Shown in pieces: positions 22,124 through 32,492 of a DNA stretch of 64,000 nt. This stretch comes from Aaosphaeria pasadenensis (Eukaryota > Ascomycota > Dothideomycetes > Pleosporales). The stretch is taken from contig JAKLMB010000002.1 of assembly GCA_022813625.1 (NCBI GenBank), positions 1,860,001-1,924,000 of the forward strand. Reading direction: 5' to 3'. Under the pieces are notes generated by a model. It worked only from the letters and a program-made list of their open reading frames with translations, was not told the origin of the DNA and did no database searches. Both the position numbers and the translations under genes were made by a program. Positions within the stretch are counted from its first letter, which is position 1; each line of letters opens with the position of its first letter.

Positions 22124-23130
22124 CTAGCGAGGGGAAGAAGAGAGGAAGAGTCAGCATTGGCAGGAACGGGAGCGTGAATATGAACGTGAATAAGAACATG
22201 AGTCTGAGCATGAACATGAGCATGAACTATGGCAAGTCGGCGAGGACTAAGGCCACGAGCATGGGCATGGAACGGTTTAGGCAGGGGGAGACAGGCATGC
22301 GGACGTGGGTGTGTGGGTTCGGCATGGACGCCATGACGGATTGAGCCTGGGGAAGAATTGGAAGAATCGGAAGAAGGGGGAAGACAAGAAAAAGGAACGA
22401 CTCAAACGAGACTGAACGAGAACGAGGGAGGGATAACTAGCAATGGGGAGTGGATGAATTGGCAGTAGTTGCTGCTGCTGCTGCAAGGTACAATGCATAG
22501 AAACAGACGGTCTGGTGGCGGGAAGGGGTTAGGAAAATGGGGGATGGGGGAGATGGAGGTATCATGCCGACGACGGATACGGCCATGGCGATAAAGTGAT
22601 CAACAGCCTATGTGTTGTGTGTAGGTGTGATGCGTGTGATAATGTGTAGTAGCGGGAGTAAGTGGAAACATGTGGTGGTGATTGTGGTGGTGATGTGCCG
22701 GGTGTGGATGTGATGAGAAAGCGTTTGGTGCAGTTGCATCACGACTCACTGGATTTTAAGTGGCAGCGCCTCGAACTCGGCATGCGAGAGGGATACGACC
22801 GTTGTCTTGTCCCTGCTGCTCCATTCCATCCTCTCCATCCTCCTCTCCCTTATGGCCTTCATGGCCTTCATCGTGAAGTGCCACCCTCCAACGCGTCGAA
22901 TGCAATGGCAAGTGGTTGGATTGAAGGGAAGAAGTGAATGCAGGTGGGTGTAAATGAATGTGAATGAAGTGAAAAGGAAGGCGAAAGGTGTACGGAGTAC
23001 AGAAGAAGAAGAAAAGAAAGAAAGAAGAGGGAAAAGTAGGGCAGGGCAGGGTATAGTATAGTAAGGGTAGGGATGAAATAGAAGAATAAGGAGAAAAAGA
23101 GAAAGCGAGAGGATTGAAGAGAGAGGGGTT

Positions 23131-23193
23131 TGTGTATCGTGTGCGTGTGTATCGTGTGCGTGTGTATCGTGTGCGTGTGTATCGTGTGTATGT
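23131..23193. repeat. 15-bp tandem repeat, about 4 copies
   Basis: Unit TGTGTATCGTGTGCG repeated head to tail with few changes, followed about 30 bp later by a GGGTAT-type repeat. Confidence 0.9.
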
Positions 23194-24296
23194 ACTATGT
23201 GTATTGTGTATGCCACTGTATGGGTATGGGTATGGGTATGGGGTGGGTGGATGGATGGGGTGGATGATATGCAGGACAGGGCAGGGCAAAGATAGACAGA
23301 CAGGGTATATTGTACTGCGACTTAACGAAGGAAGGACAGGGCCAGGAAGGCGTAGAACCGATGAAGATGAATGTGGACAAAGATGTGCGTACTATGTATC
23401 ATAAGTAATATGTAACAACTCATAACTAATAACGCCTGCGTAGCTACGATGGTAACGGCGTCTGTTGTATGCTGTCCCTCTATGTAGGTGTTAGCTAGTG
23501 TGTATATATGCATGTACACAGTATGCATCTACATATGTATGTATGTGCAAACAGATAGAGACTGTCGGTGTGTACAGAGAGAGTACAAGGTAAATTACAA
23601 TTGACGGTAGTTAGTCCGTAAATAACTACGGAGTAATACCTAGGTAGAGGTATCTAACTACCAAGTGAGTAGGTTACTAGCTACTTGTTCCTAAGTACAC
23701 CCGGGTACACACGAGCAGCCGCAAAAGCTGGGACATGGGGGCGTGAATTGCCCCAGGGAAGGCCCATCTACCTGGTACCTGTCCTGTGTACGGAGTAATA
23801 GTTCAATTCATTCAATCAATTCAATCAATAAACCTTCTTCTCCCTCCACTCAGCTCATCATCCGTCAGATGAAATACTGCCACTTCATCCTCATTGATTG
23901 TAATTATTGCAAATAATAATAATAAAGATAATCATCCGGCCCCCTTACCCTACCCTACCCTACTCTACCCTGGCCTGGATGTTCGCCAGCTGGCACGCCC
24001 GAACGCACGCATGTTTGAGCGCCACTCTTACGGTCTGATCATGTGTTGGATACATAACATACCGACCACAGGACCCAGGGACAGGTACAGGATGGGAGTA
24101 GCGGGTGCTACAGGAACAGGCTACTCTAATCACTCGTACTAAGCCATGAGCGTGGAGGTGGACGTGGACATGGACATGGACATGAATAAAGAACAAGGAT
24201 GAGTTGGACTGATGATTGATCGCTCGACGAGGCAGCTCCACAGATCCATCTCTTTTCTTACCTATAGTGTTAGGTAACTAGGTATGCATTAGTTGG

Positions 24297-24327
24297 CTTG
24301 TCTTGTTCTGTCTTGTCTTGTCTTGTA
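24297..24327. repeat. (CTTGT)n short tandem repeat
   Basis: Five-base unit CTTGT repeated with one interruption. Confidence 0.8.
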
Positions 24328-25820
24328 TGTATGTATCTACGCCGTACAGCTCACCAAGTGCCCCATCTGCATGTTTTGTGTTTCATACATGCATCCAACC
24401 ATCCAACGCCATATCCACTCATGCCCCTACCCTAACCCCAATCGGGTATAACTCATCACCAATCCTGGCGTTCCTCCTCCGAGACACTTCAACCTCAGTC
24501 CATTGCCATTCCGATCTTCCACAATCCATCCAAATCCACTTCCCATCATCGCTGTGCTGTCTCCAACACTTCTCCATCCAACCCCAACAATCCTCCCGTC
24601 ATTCCTTCCATCCTTCTTTCTTTACATTGTTCCATTCAACGCAATCCAACAAGAGACGCCTTACTTCCACACCTGCTGACATTCGTGGCTTGGGTTCACT
24701 TCGTGGCGCCGGCGTAACTACAATGATGCACTCTCAAACAGAATCCTCCTTTCTCTTGCCCTACAGACCTTCGTAATTCGTACTCACTGACCTTGTATGT
24801 ACTGTACCCAACCTGCGAGTTCGAGACTGCGAGTACGGAGTACATACATACATTCGTTGAAGCACTGCCTACTGTATGCTTACATACATACATGACAATC
24901 CACCCATAGATTGCATGATATATCCAACCATCCATAGAGCGTGACCACATGCTTGCAGGAAGCGGTTGTACAACACATCGTAATCCAACGTGTGCCACGC
25001 GACTACCAACGCTGTACCATCTGTGCCGCATTTCCTCATCTCCACTCTCAAAACTCTTTCCACCCTCAACATCATCATCAGTAACTACCAATTTGCCATC
25101 TGCCATCCGTAGATCGCTCTCTGTCTCTCTTCCCTCCATCGTTAACCGAGTAGTCTACCCATTTCATCCATACAACTCTTTCTCGCTCAACTGTTTCACA
25201 TACAGTACATTGGATCGACATTCAACCGACCACTACTATCTAGTCCGCACTAACACTTACAGTCTTACACTGCCTTCCTTGAAGTCCCGCCCATTATGAC
25301 CATCGTTCTCATACAATAATCATCCCGCTCAGAACTTAACCCCCGATCGTGCCTGAACGCCCAGACCTGGCAAACGGCGGCCATAAGACAGACCCAGCGC
25401 CCCCATAGGATGCTCAATACGCGCGCGCGACAAAACTTCAACACTAGTCCAGGAACCGCATATGCCCACCCACCCCTCCTCCCCCTCCTCAACCCATTAT
25501 CCGCATCTAGGTTCTGGTTTCTTCCAATCTCCATCCCACCACGAGTTCATCGATATTAATAACAGCAGAAGAGTGTACTCCGTGCCTGCCGACCGACCGA
25601 CCGGACGGCCCACTGTGAGCGACCCACTCTTTGCTTTAACTATGGTACGGTAATCGCATGGCATGATGGTATGATACGATACGGTATTCGAAGCATGGCA
25701 TTACATGGATCTACCATTACACGACCTCTGCTCGCCATAGTATGATGTATATTTTTATTTTTATTTACATGTAAATACGCACACGCGAACGACACGCGCT
25801 CATCGATAAACACACATATA

Positions 25821-25837
25821 CACACACACACACACAC
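25821..25837. repeat. (CA)n microsatellite
   Basis: Perfect CA dinucleotide run of about eight units directly before a TACTCCGTA copy at 25842. Confidence 0.9.
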
Positions 25838-26706
25838 TTCGTACTCCGTATACATTTTAAGCATCAATTCAGTTACCTGAGTTTTTCGAGTTTTTTTGAT
25901 TTCGATTCAGAATCTCGTTCTGGAAATGACCAAAGCGATTAATTGACTAACTAACTGAACTGAACTGATAGACAAAATGCAACAATATCAAATGAACGAA
26001 AAGTTCTTTCATAAATGCTTATTTGTCATTGCTGCCACCGTTGCCTCTATGTCGTTGGACAGGCTACTACTCCGTCCTCCGTCCTCTGCTCCAGTTTACT
26101 ATCGATATATTCCCAGTGACGCTCGTGTGCCTGTACTCTCCGTACCCCGTTGATGTTTTTCATTTTTTGATATCTCAAAAAAGTCATTTGTCTGGACATA
26201 GATGTAGACAGACAGAAAGCAGAGCAGAACTGGAAGGTCAAATGCCATCACTAGACTATCTTTACGGAGTACTATGATAAATCATATCAAAACCATACCT
26301 TATAATTTCCGCCTTCCTTATTTCTCTTTGTATCTGTCTATATCCCGATTTCTTCTATCACCATCTCGTCGACCACCGTGCTGACCGAGTATCCAACCAT
26401 CCACCTACGCCATACACCTGAACTCCTCCAGGCCCGAGCTGATACATAAAACCCCTCTCCTCTCCCCATAGCTGAACAGCACCCCGTACAGCATTTACGA
26501 CAATTTCCCAGGTATTCCATATCCATCTCACTCCTTCGGCCCCTCCGCCGTCTTGCCCCAAATAGAAAAATCCCATCCCCATGCCGCCAATCCACGCGCC
26601 CACCGCGCGCGCGTGTGTCACTCATCGCCAAAAACGCCCCATCATGCACGACAGAGTCAAAGTAAGCTGCCCATGTGTTTCCGCTTACTTAGGTATTCAT
26701 TTCAAC

Positions 26707-26726
26707 TACGTACGTACGTACGTACG
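26707..26726. repeat. (TACG)n microsatellite
   Basis: Five perfect TACG units; self-complementary, so able to form a hairpin. Confidence 0.9.
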
Positions 26727-27013
26727 AGTACCTGGTATGTGCATACATACGTACATACATATGCGGTTTTTCATGGGTTTTGTGTTACAGTGGGAAACCT
26801 GGGTATTGTAATTGTGTGTCTCGCCTCCTTCTTGCAGGTAGGTAGGCAGACTACGAGACGGAGTGGAAAAGGTGTCTATCTATGTGCCTCGTATTTCCTC
26901 TCGCTATTGTCCTGTACACCCGTCGTGCCGTCCTATCGGTTTGATGAGTGTCCCCTCACTCTCTTCTCCTCTCCTCTCTCCTGGGGTAAGCGACCCAACA
27001 AGCAGGAATCTTC

Positions 27014-27038
27014 CTGGGTACTGGGTACTGGGTACTGG
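27014..27038. repeat. 7-bp TGGGTAC tandem repeat
   Basis: Three copies of TGGGTAC followed by TGGG. Confidence 0.85.
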
Positions 27039-27546
27039 GCTCCCGCTCACTCAATCAAAAACATCGGCCCCAGACGCCCTGGGATCCGAAAATATCATCC
27101 AGAGAAAAGAAAACGACGAAACACTACTGCACAATTGCCCCCTTCGCTTCTTACGCCCGCTTTCCCTCCCTTGCATCCACCGAAAACGCCTATCGAAGAA
27201 AATCCCCACACGGCCCCTCCACCCCCTCTCCCGGTATCAATTCGTTAGTCGTTGCAAAGGCGGGCATTCGTTCGTAGTGTGTGTGTGATGTATGTACTAA
27301 TACGCCTCCTGCTGGAGTATGCGAGAAATTTCCGGTCCACCCCCCTCATACCCACCATCCATCTTCAAGTATGTAGTTATTGGCATTGCTCCGCAATGAG
27401 ACAGGAGCGTACCAGAGCGTACCAGCTCTCGGGCGCGGTTCGCGGTCAGATCTGCGCCGCCGCCGCCGCCTCGTGGCACGGCTTTGCCTATTCGAGAAAG
27501 AAACGAAGAAAGAAAGATTTCAGCCCAGGTACTCGGTTCCCCCTCC

Positions 27547-29840
27547 TCAGACACCACTGTCCATGCCCCCAATGTCGTAGTAGTAGTCGTCGTCCAGTCC
27601 CTCGCGGCTGGGCAGGACAGGCTCCTCCATGCCCACGTCCTCGAACCGCACGTTGAGCAGTCGAATCTTCAATCCGTACCCGCCGATCAGGTTCACGAGC
27701 TTGTTCGTGTCGGCGGTGATGGGCTGCTGGTTCAGCAGCATGAGTAGGCCGTCCAGCCACTCGGACGCAAGCACATGGCTCTGGGGGTGCAGTTGGAGCA
27801 GCACCACCTCCTTCTGGCCTCGCCCATTGCCCGTCCCGGACACCTCTGACGCCTGCCGCGCGTGACTGTCCGCTGGCGTCGGCAGGTATCCGTGTATCGT
27901 GATCTTGGTTGTCGTAGATGCGTGGCCAGGCCGTGTCGTGACCGTGCTGTCAGAAGATGATGTTGACGGGGCTGATGCTGAAACATTGCTGACGACAGAG
28001 GAGACAATCGAAAGATCAACTAGATAACGGCACAGTTAGTTACCAATTACTCTTCATAATCCACGGGGGAGGCATCTAGGCCGGTCGTGCCTACCTTTCT
28101 CCTGCAGAGTGTCCAGTCTCGGCTCCGCCTCAGTCCTCTCTTCGAAGTCTGCAAAGTGGAGGTATCGGCGGTTGTGTGACAGACGAACAAACCGCCAGGA
28201 CGTCGGCACGGTTCGATCGAGGGTTTTGCTAGTTATCGGGCCTAGATCGCTGCTGTAATTCATCGTCTGCGGGAACCAAGCCCCCTGCAAGAGACACCGA
28301 ATGCGCTGCTCCTTAACGAACTGGAGGGCTTCGTGGTTCAGCTCGTCACGAACTTGTCTACTATGTGTCAGCATGATTATGAATCGTTCATTGAAGTCGG
28401 TGACATACCTCAGGTGGTGACCCCAAGCGTCCTCGTATGTGAGCTCAAGCAATTCCATCTGAAGCTCTCGGAGCCGTTGGATATCAAAGTCGACGAGCTC
28501 CTCTTCCACCTCCTTAATCTCTTTCGTACGCGGGGCCTGGCCGACGACCTGCTCCATCAGAATGCGAGCAAGTTCCTCTATCTTCTGGAAGTCATCCGCA
28601 TGCGCGCCAGCCACTTTCCACAATCGAATGAAGGCGTTCAGCCCGCTTGTGTGCAGACGGGACCAATGCAGCAACAGCGGCTTGAATGCTCGGTCGAAGT
28701 TCGTACGGGACTCCAATGAGATGTACCTGTTGACGTCTACTTCCTCCGACTTATCCACCTCGAAATGCTCATACAGGATTGATGTGATCGCAAGGCTTGC
28801 CTTCGCAACAGGGCAGCGCTGTTCTGCAGGCTCGCTGGACTGTTCAAGCAGTAATTTCTGGAAGCCATCTTCGTTCTTGTAGACAAAGTCCGTGAGGTCC
28901 ATGAGGCCCAGGAATCCTGTTGCACCGAATTCCCAAGCGGGAGTTTCTGTATCAAAACCTAGTCGCCGCCATTTCTCGGGATGGTGTTTAACGCTTCCCT
29001 TGGGGTCGCTTCCGGCCGGTGGTTTATCGCGACTACTTGCGGTATGTAGGCCACGTAGAGCGCGGCGATGGTCCGGTTTCTCAAGATCCACCCGTTCCTC
29101 TCTCCATTTCCGCAAGAGCACCTTGGTCAGGGATTGAAACTCCAAAAGTGGGTGAGCCAGGTCCTGCACCGCCGAGCTTTGCATGAGCCCATATACACTC
29201 TTTATCACCCCCAGCTCCTGAAGTTGTTTGATAAACCTCGGCCATTCGAATTCAGCGTCGTTGGCGATGGCATCCCGCATCAGTGAGTTGATCAACTGGA
29301 GGGAATTGGCGCAAAGAGCATGGTCGGCGGATGTGATTTTCTCGACGAGAGTGGGCAGGAATTGAGGGTAGAGTTCCACAGCGGGCTTCAGGCGTTGAAA
29401 GCCAGTGCAGCCTGGCTGTGAGCTTCGATGGCTCGGGTTGCCCACGATGGCTGCCAGGACAGACATTGCGCCTCGATTGACATTGACCAGAGGTTGCGCG
29501 ACGACAAGTTCCACAATCTTCCCTACAGTATTAGCATCTTGTGCCTGTGCGGAGGACATCGCACACCACTCACTCTTGTGATGAGATCGTCCGTGACATG
29601 GTCCCATCCTTTGTCCAGTTCCAGGAGCCGCGATAACGAGGTGAGGCCGTATGCGAGAGTATTGCCGGTGGAATGCAATGCAAGGAACCTGAGTTTCGGT
29701 AGACCCCCTTCATGAATGAAGACATCCGCGAATGAGGGATCGCCAATTGCACCTTGCAGTCTGAAAGCTGCCATTTTCCGCACCGACTCATCGTCACTAC
29801 CCAGACGCTCCACCAATTCGGCGACGTTCAAATTGTCCAT
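27547..29840 (-). CDS. lmo1: ELMO/CED-12 family protein (Lmo1-like)
   Basis: ELMO-domain partner of a DOCK-type Rho GEF; yeast Lmo1 works with Dck1 upstream of Rho5 in stress and cell-wall signalling (family knowledge). Exons: 29574-29840, 28409-29517, 28095-28360 and 27547-28019, about 704 aa. The N-terminal ~260 residues are armadillo-like helices (ELVERLGSDDESVRKMAAFRL). The ELMO domain spans roughly 270-420, with GATGFLGLMDLTDF and SLAITSILYEHFEV. A C-terminal PH-like region includes EQRIRCLLQGAWFP and TSWRFVRLSHNRRYLHF. The ATG at 29840 was chosen because the frame further upstream starts only with TTG. The exon 1/2 acceptor is ambiguous: GGGAAG gives TR-IVELVV, which fits the family best; the nearer CTGTAG would need a weaker donor. 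The third intron is supported by GTAGGC, a TAACTAAC branch site and frame continuity. Confidence 0.9.
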
Positions 29841-30482
29841 ACTGAGCAACTGGGGGCGTCGTTACAACGCTTAAATTTTGGACAGCGGCAAGGAGCTGGG
29901 ATGTAGTCGAGGACGCCAATCGAGAGGAGAGGGAGCGCAAGCGTAGTCGCAAGTCCGCAGATGGCTCCGCAGATACCCAATGGCTCGGCGAATGTACGAT
30001 TGGGTTCTGCTGGAGGCAGTGGTATCTAGCTAGTGGAACGAACGTAACGATGTAGCTTTAGACAGTAGATAGAGATAATGACCGCCTGTCGCGTCGCGAA
30101 GTGGACCGAGGATCTACAGGGCGCCTGCCATTTCGGACGAAGGCGCTAACCCTGTAGGAGTTAGACGACAACATCCAGGATCAGACTTGTGCAGTGTAAG
30201 TGTTAGTTACCCAAGGCGACATGGACATGTGAGCTATGAACATCCTGTGGTGACTGCATGCCTTGCCTTGCCTAGGGTACTCATGCCTGGAGGCACTCTA
30301 CAACAATCACTTCTCTTGTCCATCGACCAATCTCCCCACCAACCGGCCGTCACCTTCTCGCAGCCTCCAACTCCACAACTTGTCGACCGTCCTTTCGTTC
30401 CACGATCCGCGTTGCCTGTCGTTCACTTGAAGAACCCCCCTGGTCGTCGTATCGTCGTTGGAGTTCTTCGGAGGCCGCAGCA
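29841..30482. promoter_or_regulatory. Divergent spacer LMO1 / Cys-rich protein gene
   Basis: 642 bp containing both promoters. An overlapping frame (30187-30495) runs into the downstream start but has no support as coding sequence. No TATA box was recognised. Confidence 0.5.
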
Positions 30483-31223
30483 ATGGTGTACATAACATCC
30501 AGTCTGTTTGGGCCAGAACACGATCATGCCTCGCCATCAACATCACGAAGAACGCACGATTGGAATGACACACAGGGGGTTTTGTACGACACAGCTCTTG
30601 GGAAAAGGAAGAGGCGTCTGGATAGGGATGGCGGAGATCAGAGTCCCAAGTCCCACGACGTGAGGCCCAACATGCACAACTACGTGCTGTCCGAATCAAA
30701 CCACGGCTTCAGGCAAAACGCATCGATTCCCTTCGATTCGCCTCTCAGCCATCCAGTCCACCTACAAGGCCTCGACGCCGGCTCATCGACCGCCTTCACG
30801 ATATCACCCAAGCACACCCACCACCGATGGACAGAAACGCGACCAGGAAAACAAGCCAGACGCCAGATCCACGCCCGGAAACGAATACACCTCACGAAAC
30901 AACCATCCCACCTCATGGACATCGAGGTGGACCACTCCCACTCCCAGGAACCAAACATGCATAACACAACCAACAACAACGCGTACACTACAACGCCACC
31001 AATCGACCTCCGACCCTGCCACATCTGCCACAAGGCGCCGAAGCGAAAGAGCGACTTGGACGGGTATCTGAGGTGTTCGGGATGCACGAAGCAGGCGTGC
31101 TACATATGTGCGAGGAACTGCACGGGCTGCGACCAGCGACTGTGCAGCGGGTGCTGCGTCGAGCTCGGGGAGGAGGGCGATGCGTTCTGTCTCAATTGCT
31201 ACCAGCAGGATACCATAATGTGA
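30483..31223 (+). CDS. Small protein with a C-terminal multi-CxxC zinc-finger-like domain
   Basis: Single exon, 246 aa from the ATG at 30483. Residues 1-175 are disordered, with basic patches (GKRKRRLDRD, KQARRQIHARKR) that may serve nuclear localisation. From residue 179 to 239 there is a compact Cys-rich domain: CHIC, then CSGC after 15 residues, CYIC, CTGC, CSGCC and finally CLNC, enough for two or three zinc sites in a cross-braced or treble-clef arrangement. I do not recognise a named family; similar unnamed Cys-rich C-termini occur in Pezizomycotina proteins (from memory). The regular spacing argues for a real protein. Convergent with the next gene. Function not assigned. Confidence 0.8.
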   Translation: MVYITSSLFGPEHDHASPSTSRRTHDWNDTQGVLYDTALGKRKRRLDRDGGDQSPKSHDVRPNMHNYVLSESNHGFRQNASIPFDSPLSHPVHLQGLDAGSSTAFTISPKHTHHRWTETRPGKQARRQIHARKRIHLTKQPSHLMDIEVDHSHSQEPNMHNTTNNNAYTTTPPIDLRPCHICHKAPKRKSDLDGYLRCSGCTKQACYICARNCTGCDQRLCSGCCVELGEEGDAFCLNCYQQDTIM

Positions 31224-32492
31224 AAAAAAGAGCGAGCGAATGAATTGAACTGGCGTTAATTGGACATTTGATAAACGTATCCCGCCCGGTTTTTCTTTCT
31301 TTGCCACCCATATACTTCATTTCAAACACCCTCAGCAAGTCCCTATGTAAATATAGATACCCCCCTCCACCAGCATGATGAAGAAAGTCACACGATCTCA
31401 AGGGAGGAAACATGACTCCCACACGCCACCTTTTACAATTTCATACCATGTCCTGCATTTCGCGTCATAGTACTCAGACATATATCCCCCCAATCCATAG
31501 TCGACATATCGGGTATCCTACCTAAAGTAAAAATATTCCAACCATAACTTCTGCGTATACAAGATCACTCGCCTTACATCTCTTTTGCACTTGCCCTGCC
31601 AGTTTGATTGATTTCATTGCATTTGTTTGTTTTCTCGTGTTTAGAAGAGTATCATTATGATTTTCCTTCCGCTGCGCTAGCTAGTACTCATTCCCATCCC
31701 ATCCGTATGGTAGATAGAGACCCGGGTACCCCCGCGTTGGGAATCGTAGGGTAAGGCTATACTGGTTCTTCTAAACCCTATCAACAAACCCAATGGAACG
31801 ACGGTTACCATGGTACCGTATTCGAGAACTCCCTGACTCTCCTCCTCGTCCTCGTCCTCCTATTCATACCTCCGATTAAAAGAAACCGCGACGAGGAAAG
31901 AAAAACTCATAAGTGGCAAACGCCACGCGCTTCCGTTTCTACCTTCCATCTATCTCCCCTCTTTCCCCCATGTCCCTTCTAATCTCACATGTACTCCATC
32001 GTCGATCGATGAAGAAGAACTTGAAAAATGACCCCCGAACAATTCATAGATACGATAAGAAAAGCCCGAAGGCTCGGAGTGGAGAGCAAAAAGCAGAGTA
32101 AAAGAACCGTCGAAACGGGAATGAGAAAGGAAAGAAAGTGGAGAGTAAAAGGAAAAGAGGGTATATCGTTAGAGCGCTTCAGATGTGGGGGGTTAAAACA
32201 GGATTCGTGCTATGAAAATTGAAAAAAAAAGACGTATCCGTAACTTGGTAGGTGAATCGAATCTTAGAATTTTAAAAAATGTGTAATGAATAAATGTATA
32301 GATATACAGTGAATGGGATGTATGGAGACCTTGGAATATGAACGTTGGGGTACGCTGAACTGACTGAACGCTTCAGATAACGAATGAACGAAGGTAAATG
32401 GTTTTGACGTCGTGATCGCTTAAACTGTGCCTTTTGCTCGTGATGTTTAGGCACTAATGCGGAGGGTAACCTATGCGGGTTGGGAGGACCGA
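31224..32492. other. Convergent spacer
   Basis: 1.27 kb between the 3' ends of the Cys-rich protein gene and the gene at 32.5 kb; AT- and C-rich UTR-like sequence, no supported ORF. A weakly similar AT-rich patch near 32270 was compared with the 53-bp repeat and not accepted. Confidence 0.55.

Larger units (their letters stand above)
22124..27546. other. 5.4 kb gene-free, microsatellite-rich region
   Basis: It lies upstream of the 20.6 kb gene and downstream of LMO1 (both leftward). It contains many short tandem repeats (15-bp TGTGTATCGTGTGCG at 23131-23193, CTTGT, CA, CGTA, TGGGTAC), a GGGTAT run at about 23221-23241, a GGACAT run near 24160-24183, and six of the window's TACGGAGTA copies plus a TACCTAGGTA at 23637. 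The first exon of the 20.6 kb gene probably lies at its left edge. Frames such as that at 26553-27248 have no domain-like composition. Confidence 0.6.

Noticed and set aside
23943..23970. Telomere-like CCCTA repeats
   Set aside because: Unit is CCCTA, not the fungal CCCTAA, only about four copies and surrounded by unrelated spacer; most likely a microsatellite.
24303..24776. 157-codon frame
   Set aside because: Ser/His/Pro-rich translation of C/T-rich spacer; no splice signals or motif.
26553..27248. 231-codon plus-strand frame in the gene desert
   Set aside because: Composition matches spacer DNA with microsatellites (TACG, TGGGTAC), no domain, and other frames are equally open.
32262..32300. 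Possible third copy of the 53-bp repeat
   Set aside because: Shares only AT-rich words (AATGTGTAATGAAT); the diagnostic GCTGTGAGCC core is missing.
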